DNA from: Ipomoea triloba | Lineage: Eukaryota > Streptophyta > Magnoliopsida > Solanales > Convolvulaceae | Assembly (NCBI RefSeq): GCF_003576645.1 | Contig: NC_044924.1 | Span: 27,060,118 to 27,124,117 of the forward strand | Direction: 5' to 3' | DNA length: 64,000 nt | Shown: piece after piece, positions 56,598 through 64,000 of the stretch | Layout: every line of letters begins with the position of its first letter | Position numbering within the stretch: position 1 is the stretch's first letter | Program-made: the position numbers and the translations under genes | Notes under the pieces: generated by a model | The model's database searches: none | The model's input: only the letters and a program-made list of their open reading frames with translations | Told to the model about the DNA's origin: nothing

Positions 56598-57393
56598 ATG
56601 AAGCCAAAGAGTGGCAAAGCTGGGCAGAGCCGCCCGCCCCAAGTGGTGGTCCACCCTGTCTATGAAGATTTCAGGCCAGCTTTTGAGCGGCAACACGAAG
56701 AGGAAGCTGAGAAGTTTCTTGTTTATCTTCCTGGTCTGCTACTCAGCTTCCTCTTTTACATTTTTTCCTTTCCTTGGAGGAGAAAACATTCATTACTAAA
56801 AACATAACACTGCGTTTATGACATTTATTCAAAATCTACATTATGATTCATAAACATTTCTTGTGTTTTTTTAAGGATTCCCAAAGGAGAACATTAGGGT
56901 TAACACCAAAGGCATGAACATGGTAAGGATTCACGGGGAGCACCTAGTTGCTGGTAACAAATGGAATCGATTCCAAGAGGATTTCCTGGCTCCAGAAAAC
57001 TGTGACATGACAAGAATCAGTGCAAGGTTCGAAAATGGAATCCTCACCATAACAATGCCAACCAAGAAACTTGTTCCACATGAAGTGAAAGAAACCCAAA
57101 TGACCCCTACCCCTCTCAAAAAGAGTCAACATGTCTCCCCTCCAAAGTTCACCTCACCAATGCATTCCGAATCAAAAGAAAGAGATGATAACTATGATGA
57201 TAATGCCAAGCAGGGAGAGCAAGGTGGCAGACAAATTACAAGAAGTGCAAGGACCTACATGCAAGCAGTTAAAAGCCTTACCGAGCCGTATGAAAAGAGG
57301 CAGCTCCTCATGAGTGCTGGAGTGGCTGTGCTTGTTAGTGTAGCACTTGGGGCTTATATCTCCCTGCAGTACAGAGAGTCAGAGACTACCTAA
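56598..57393 (+). CDS. RTM2-like small-heat-shock-domain membrane protein 3, 217 aa, two exons
   Basis: Exons 56598-56733 and 56876-57393, with the same first-exon length and phase-1 intron as its sisters. It has an alpha-crystallin-like region (PVYEDFRPAFERQHEEEAEK, IHGEHLVAGNKWNRFQEDF, ARFENGILTITMPTKKL), then a short linker that lacks the KPDLHKPPV segment, then SLTEPYEKRQLLMSAGVAVL and a membrane segment (about 190-208) ending YRESETT. The frame is intact. Linker shortening is the main difference from copies 1 and 2. Confidence 0.88.
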
Positions 57394-60036
57394 GCTGATT
57401 ACCAACATCTAACATGAACTCAGCTATTCAAATACACGTAGTAAGTCTTCTAATTATATAAAGAAAAAGGGTTGTCATGAGAGATATGCAAAAGGCTGCT
57501 AGCTGCCCAACTCCCAAATAAATAATACAAACTATGCTACAGTAAATCAATTTGCTGTGAAATTACAACACATGAATTTGATGTCTAAGCCTCCTGTAAA
57601 GACATCACTAGCTACATTCCAGTTTCCACTGCACATCATTCCATTGTGCTTGTACACAGAATATTTTCTCTGATGATATAAAGCCCTTGTCTTGAGTCGT
57701 GCCTAGATGATCCACTGACCTGTAGAACATTCACTCAGTTCTCAATAAATAATGAGAAGGAAGAGTTAAATAGAACATTAATTATTGTTGTACGCAGAAC
57801 ATAAAAAGTATTTGAAAGAATGTTAATTATCCTTGCTCATCTATGTATTTTATGGGACAAGATTACCCTTGACCAAATACTACATTTCCTCTTTACTTTT
57901 CAATTCTTACACAACTAAACCACTTCAATCAGGTGCAACAAAAATGAACAATGTTAGTGAATAAGGTCACAGACCAATTACATCATGAAGGGCATAGAAA
58001 AGCAAGACAACCTTATCTCTGTTTTGAAGAATACTGCTGACTATTAGAAGAATTATTTGTAGAAAGATTAAGAGAACCTCCGAATTTCACAAGATTACAT
58101 AATGAAGATTCTCCCAAAGGTCAAATATTTCAAATGGCCTCCATCCATAACTTAACTCTTTTTTCATGATTACTTCCCTCTACACTAGGACATTCATGGA
58201 TTTCTTGTCTGATTCAATGTTTCTTTTGTAGATCCATCATATGTCAAGAACGGAAAAGTGCGCATTAATGCAACAAAAGCATGATCACTCTTACCCCTTA
58301 TAAAACAACTAAATAAAGAGGAAAGCTTGTTATAGGGTACCATTTAATAATATCCACTCGATTGGAAAACTCAAATGCTAGCAGTCAATCCTGTTAGGTA
58401 CAGGAATGAATAAACCAGTACCAAAGTACAAATCATGTACAGTCATTATAAATGACACTACTTGTACCCAAAAAAAGGTTATATAAGATACTAAAATGAG
58501 AAGCAACTCTAAAAACAGAAAAAGAAGCTCATTTGGTAATACAAAGAATACCCTTCCAAGTGTTCACACTTTGACTTCAGTATGCCATACTTCCACAACT
58601 GCATACTGAAATACTGATGTCATATTCCTAGAAATAATTGTTAAACAGAGAAACTCCTGTATTTACAAGTCAAATTTAGTAAACGCACAAATAGTTCCAA
58701 CTCAGGTACAATGTATGAGAAGGCCAGAACCCAAATTTGCTAAACCTAGACCCTTACAGATGATGAACAAGAACTCATGAAAGCTGATACAGAGCTCTTT
58801 TTTTTTTGGCCTCATCTCCTCTCCATATCCATGACCAATCTTCTAGCACCTTCATCTTCAGAATTGAAAGAAAAACACCAAAAAAACCCAAATTTCCGAC
58901 TCCCGATAACATTCTTCTCCACTTTCATTAGACTGTCATGATGCCCAACAAAACTCATCCTTGAACATTATAGCTTCCCAACAAATACATTGATTATTAA
59001 TTAATTTAACAGGAGTATCATTTTGACAAGTGCAATTGCAGGTCAAGCGTATCAAGCAACTAAACATAGAATCTTTACATGTAAATTTTAGGTGTCTTGT
59101 AGAAAATGCGAGAAATCATGTAAAATTGTAAGGAAAATGTACTAAGATTGACTTCCATTACTTAAGGCTTCTGTTTTCCCTTGAGTGGAATATACTCAAG
59201 TTTGGAGAAATTTGCAATACCAATCTCATAATAATAGTGTATATAAGTGCATTCACTTTGTTAAGTTTCCATTATTATGTCCTATTGTGAACACTCAATA
59301 ATTGCTTCTTTGGTAGCCACACCTTATTATGAGTATTTAATTATTGTTCCTTTCATGACATGTTCACTTCACATTATTAAAAAAAAAAAAATAGACAAGG
59401 AAAATATTTTTTCAGGAAAAAGATTTTCTAGTGTTTAGTTAGTAAGATATAATAATAATAATAATAAAATAAATAAATAAATAAATAATAAGATGATCAA
59501 GATGTAAAGGTTTTATGCATAATAGGTTTCAGTAAAACTATTTACACACTGTTTTGTCAAGTGAGCATAAATTATAAACATTTTATCTAAAAGATTTTAC
59601 GCTTGTTTTACACAAAGTGAATGTTGTTGGTGTTTCCACACAGATGGAACATTTGCTGCATTTAAAAGGCAAGAAACTGCCATCTTTTTAAGTTCATCAA
59701 TGACTTCTGAATTATATTGCCAATAATATTAACTGAAAAAGAAGAAACGTGCTCAAAAGTCTACTCAATGTTCATCCTCAAATCTCAAAGCTTGCTGGCA
59801 GCCAAATAATTTGAGACTGCAATGTTCTAGAATGCCATTAACAAAAAAAAAAAAAAAATAACAGACAGTAGTCATTGAAAAAAAGGCACTACTACAGGAT
59901 AAAAACTTCTGTGTATCTAAAAACAGAATAAAATTGTCCTAGGTGGGAGATTAAGTAATGATAAAACAGAAATAAATTTATGGTTTCTACCACAAACTTT
60001 TCAAAAACTCATTTCCTCTTCAACTATGCATTACTT
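57394..60036. repeat. 3' flank of RTM2-like 3 and remnant of a further duplication unit
   Basis: 57400-59150 repeats the flank found after copies 1 and 2. 59560-59670 again matches 53304-53390 (ACATTTTATCTAAAAGATTT, TTACACAAAGTGAA, GAACATTTGCTGCATTTAA), after which no fourth gene follows. A small AAT/AAAT microsatellite lies at 59447-59490. Confidence 0.75.
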
Positions 60037-63000
60037 CTAGTTTCGACGTTTACCAGATGTTTTCTTCTGAGGTGGTTTTTTAACCTTTTCAGCCTGCAGC
60101 TCCAATACCTTCTCAGAAGGCTTCCTTTTTCTTCTCAACCGTTTTGCACTTGTATCTTCTGCAGCAGAATTATCTATTGCTGCATAAAAACAAAATATCG
60201 GTAGAGCCAGCATGAGCATCTAATAACAGATACCATCTGTAAACATAAAAAGCTTACATACAAATAATAGACCAGTATTTGAACATCGTAAAAAGTTAGA
60301 AACTGTGAATATTGGAACAATTATAACTTTCAATGTTTTGTCATTTTTAGGGGAAAGATCTGAACCAAACCATACAACTTTTTAAGCACAAAACTAAGAG
60401 TTTGCTGAATTGGAACCTTAAAAAATTTTTAAATGGCAAATTCAAAAGCTGACATAGAGATAGATATTTAAACATTGATTTCAAAAACTAAAAGATCTTC
60501 AGGAATTTATTAGGAAAGCTGGGCTCTACATTTGATTAGTGAAATATGCAATTAATAACAGTTTAAATTACTAAGATCAATATTGGAAGTATATATCACC
60601 TTCAACAGGACTGGATTCATGGTTAGTGGTTTGCCCATTCTGTTCAGCCTCTTCTGAGTGAGGGGATCCCGACTGGTTGCTGTCCCCAAGTTTTGAAGTA
60701 CTACCAACACACTTGTCCTGCTGCTCAAGATGATCCGGAATTGGATCAACAGGCAAGAAGAGAATTTCTTCCTGTGACATTTCAGAATCACTGAACGTTG
60801 TATCTTTCTCCACTGTCACAATATCAACTTCTTCATCTTCATTGACATCAGGTTCTTTTGCCTGGAGCAACAAGAAGTTAGAAACAGGAGGAAAAAAATA
60901 GGAAAAAAGAATTGTCTTACATAAGTTTACTCTGTTACCTTTTCAGTTTCAGGCACCAGATCAAATTCATCTTCCCTTTCTACATACTCTTCATTCTCCT
61001 CGAGTTCTTTAAAATCTGGAGCAAATGCACTCCAATTCTCAGTATAATCCTTAGCCCAAATATAGGCCAAGCCAGTCAGAGAAACAGAAACAACAATCGG
61101 GTGGACAGGATGCCATGCTAAATCTATTAATGCTTCTTTTGGCCCTTCAAGTATTTTAACAAGATGTCCAGCCATGTCCCATATGTAGATCTTGTGCTCT
61201 CCTTTGCTAGCAGAACCACCAACGACCCACTCGCCATCACCACTAAAACATGGTGCCTTCCAGTGCACTTTGGTGATGGAATCCTGAAACTCCCGAAATA
61301 AAGTTAAAGACTTCGACCCTACAGCTTTCAATTTCTCTACCCCTTCTAGCTCATTTAATTCATTAGTTGCATCATATAGGATTTTAAGTCCATCTTTCAA
61401 TGGAAGTAGGTTCTCATAAATCCTGATTGTGCGATCGCTAGAGTTTGTCAAAAGATACTGTCCATTCCTGCTGAATACAATATTCTTTACCACAGCATTC
61501 CCTTGAATAGGGACAATGCCAAGCACTTGGACAGTTTCATGGTCAATTATAAGTATTTCCCCTTTGGAATTTCCAACATAAACCAGATCTCCATACTTGT
61601 TAAAGCATGCTGCCGTAGGAGTAAAAGGTGCAGATCCATCTGAAAATTTAGCGCGTGAAGGCTGTGCCAGTCCATTCCCTCCATCAGGAGGTGAAACAGG
61701 AAGCACAGTAGTGCTTCCAGTGCTCAAGTCAACAATCATTGGAGCGGATGACAAAGGGCACACCAAGCAAGTAGTTGGAGTGGAGGAACCAGGATGTAGA
61801 CGAGCTTGCAATGGGGTCTGCTGAAGGGTCATGTGTGTTATTTTTTCTCCATTGACAACATCCCAAAGTGTTAAAGATTTATCTGCGGCAGATACAAGTA
61901 TGCGGTGACCATACTTTGACCAACATACACTAGTGATGGCAGCAACACAGTCCTTATCTCTCAATTCTTTTGAGATTCCTCTGGTCTCAAAATCCCAGAT
62001 AATGCAGCTTCCATCAGAGCATCCAGCTGAAAAGGCACAAGAACTTATAGCACAAACCAAGAGCAGAACACTTGCAAGGATATTATATTTCACTATGACT
62101 TTTGCTTTTGTAAATCAATAATATTAAAACTTAGAAGTATCTCAGAGTAGAACAAGCAATTAAGCTAACAGCAGATAACAGAACAGTGCTAAAATGGAAG
62201 CATCTTAGTGTATGTGTATCTAGTAATATTTTCTCCTCTTTCCACAAAACATAGCCCAAGGAGAAAGAAATAAACAAATTCAATTATTTTCTGCATGACA
62301 TTGTGACAAGAAATTGTTGAATAAGCAAAGCTGACAGACTGCCTAGTTGAACAATTTTATCATTCATTTCTTTGTTAGGAAAAAGGTAGAATTACAGAAT
62401 TTTAAAACAAAAGAAGATGCCCTAACACTAAGAATAGTGTGAAAACAAACAAACAAACAGAAAAACCACAATGAAGAAACCATACAGAGAAAAGATGGAA
62501 CAGTGAGAATGCACATAATTCAGTTAAATTTTTCCATTTTAATTCACTATTTCCCTTTAAAATCCAAAATCCCTGCCTGCATGGCTCTACTCCCCCACAA
62601 TAGAGGATAAGAAACAAGAAAGCATCAAGCTCTATCTCCTTCTTATCCAATACAAGATACTCCGTATATGATACAGATTACTTAACTACATTGAAGAAGT
62701 ACATTTTGCTCCAAACACTAAAATGCTCCACATATCAAAGGACACAATCCAAAAGAAATAGAAAACCTGTGTTTATGAACTATACCAGCAAGAAGAGTTC
62801 CCCTACGATTAAAGGCAATGCATTTCATAACCCCATGCTCCAAATACTCTTCTATCACCTCCGGGAAATCCCCCTGCAGTGGATCTTCAAAACCAAGGAA
62901 AAAACATCAATGCAAAGATAATAATTCAAGGAAACAGCATAAAAATCACTCAAAGCCCACAAAAATACCCAAATTACAAAAACGAAACCAAAGAATTCAA

Positions 63001-63064
63001 CTTTAGCATGAATGTATCTGCAAAAATAAATCTCTTTTCTTTTACCTATGATTGGGGCATTCAT
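60037..63064 (-). CDS. RBL: RBL (RbBP5-like) WD40 subunit of COMPASS-type H3K4 methyltransferase complex, 534 aa, five exons
   Basis: Minus-strand exons 63064-63046, 62884-62786, 62026-60939, 60861-60600 and 60173-60037 join in frame with GT-AG introns (1605 nt). It starts MNAPII then DPLQGDFPEVIEEYLEHGVM, the conserved plant RBL N-terminus. WD40 repeats follow (IIWDFETRGISKELRD, VSAADKSLTLWDVVNGEKI, LTNSSDRTIRIYENLLPL, GGSASKGEHKIYIWD, LAWHPVHPIVVSVSLTGLAY), then ELEENEEYVEREDEFDLVPE and an acidic hinge, and a basic tail (RLRRKRKPSEK) that looks nuclear-localising. RbBP5 homologues act with ASH2- and WDR5-type subunits to support histone H3K4 methylation; Arabidopsis RBL affects FLC and flowering. 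Residue-level similarity to Arabidopsis RBL is high. I see no defect. Confidence 0.96.
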
Positions 63065-63383
63065 GGTGCAACATTAAAGCTATGAAAAAACTTCACGAAT
63101 CAAATGCTCCTTGCATCCGCATGGAGTTCAAACTTGTAATTTAGGAGAAGCCAAAAGTTCAACTGAATAATTGAAAATTTCTCGGTTTATGCATATACTC
63201 GAAGAAGACACAGAACTTATGAGAGGAAAGAAACCCCCCAAAAATTTGAAATTTCTTTTCACCGGCGACCGTAGACTGAGAAGATTTCACCGGCGACGAG
63301 CTGTGGGGTTTGAACGGGAAAAAAAGTGCGAAAAAATCTCAAGGGGATTTTGGGTCTACAATAAGAGAGCGGGACTACGATGA

Positions 63384-63397
63384 TGCATATATAGTGA
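63384..63397 (-). promoter_or_regulatory. TATA box of RBL
   Basis: On the minus strand TCACTATATATGCATC lies about 320 bp upstream of the RBL ATG. Downstream is a TC-rich, moderately GC-rich leader (GCTCGTCGCCGGTGAAATC), as expected for a plant 5' UTR. Confidence 0.6.
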
Positions 63398-63419
63398 CTC
63401 GGTGTCCGAGAGCAAGTGG

Positions 63420-64000
63420 GATTTATCACTAAAGCCCTTGAGGTTTTAAAATATTCTTTTTTAGCCCCTTTAAATCCTTAATAGGTTGGAGAATTTTATT
63501 TTTCTTCACAATCTTTGAGGCTATAACCTAAATATTGTTTTCTTAGGGCTTATTTGTGAAACAAATTAAATTTCTGTGCCTTATAATCATTTTATTTAAA
63601 TTTTTTTAAGTGAGATGATGAAATTTTTGAAATGTTGTTGTAAATTTAATTACTTATTTTTACTTGATAAAAAATTTTAATAAGGCTTAAATTTAACTAC
63701 AATTTCATTAAAAAAAATCAATTAAATTCTTTTAAAAATTATTTGTTTTTTTATATATAAACATTATGTTAATAAATATAAATTGATTAGGACATTAGGA
63801 CAATCTTACAAAAATATCACTCTATTATGTAAGACTCTATTATGTAAGATAAGACATTAGGACAAACATATAAAAAAAAATTTAATCATATTAACAAATT
63901 GACTGAAAGTGAACTAATATTTCAAATGTTGGTATTAAATTACTAGTTTTAAAAAAAAATGGCTAGAATTCTTACAATATATAAAAGTTTGATTTTTTTT
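63420..64000. other. AT-rich intergenic DNA
   Basis: No gene or bounded element recognised. A short direct repeat (CTATTATGTAAGA twice near 63822-63850). Confidence 0.5.

Overview
This window is nuclear DNA from a flowering plant. It has intron-containing genes for FLK, VPS36 and RBL/RbBP5, plant retrotransposon lineages, a tRNA-derived SINE, MITEs and a nuclear copy of plastid matK. The matK fragment reads most like asterid/lamiid (Solanales-type) maturases, so a lamiid is my best guess; species is not established. Single Ns at 11757, 15508 and 27638 and a 24-N run at 19711-19734 mark a draft assembly. Two of the single-N joins are flanked by long duplications that look identical and are probably assembly artefacts.

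Layout. 1-26.5 kb is transposon graveyard: a broken hAT transposase with a MITE at its centre (0.7-1.65 kb); a 5'-truncated LINE with a perfect 14-bp target-site duplication (2.9-3.5 kb); a Gypsy gag-protease piece (4.4-5.9 kb); a Copia piece with four tandem zinc knuckles (5.9-7.3 kb) set into a Helitron Rep frame (7.3-8.1 kb); an RPA1-like Helitron-type pseudogene (8.6-17.8 kb) split by a long-TIR element (10.1-14.5 kb); a Copia RNase H and 3' LTR split by an element with 2.6-kb LTRs and only 138 bp of interior (19.19-24.19 kb); and a Helitron helicase C-terminus (24.7-25.3 kb).

26.5-34.9 kb holds an FLK orthologue (+ strand, three KH domains, six coding exons, an inferred 5'-UTR intron containing the matK NUPT, and a MITE just upstream). 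35.0-39.6 kb holds a Copia RNase H scrap, a SINE with its target-site duplication, and a non-autonomous LTR element with a low-complexity interior. 43.0-47.45 kb is VPS36 (- strand, ESCRT-II). 47.6-51.6 kb holds a foldback element with a nested MITE, a second SINE, other MITEs and a probable solo LTR.

51.1-57.4 kb is a tandem triplet of two-exon small-heat-shock-like genes with C-terminal membrane anchors, of the RTM2 type, duplicated together with promoters and 3' flanks. The first copy's promoter has been split by a MITE and then by an LTR between TATA box and start codon. 60.0-63.4 kb is RBL, the plant RbBP5 homologue of COMPASS-type H3K4 methyltransferase complexes (- strand, five exons).

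The host genes do not form an operon or one pathway. FLK and RBL both affect flowering through FLC chromatin and RNA in Arabidopsis, but their proximity here is most likely chance. The most unusual structures are the giant-LTR/minimal-interior element and the split promoter of the first RTM2-like gene.
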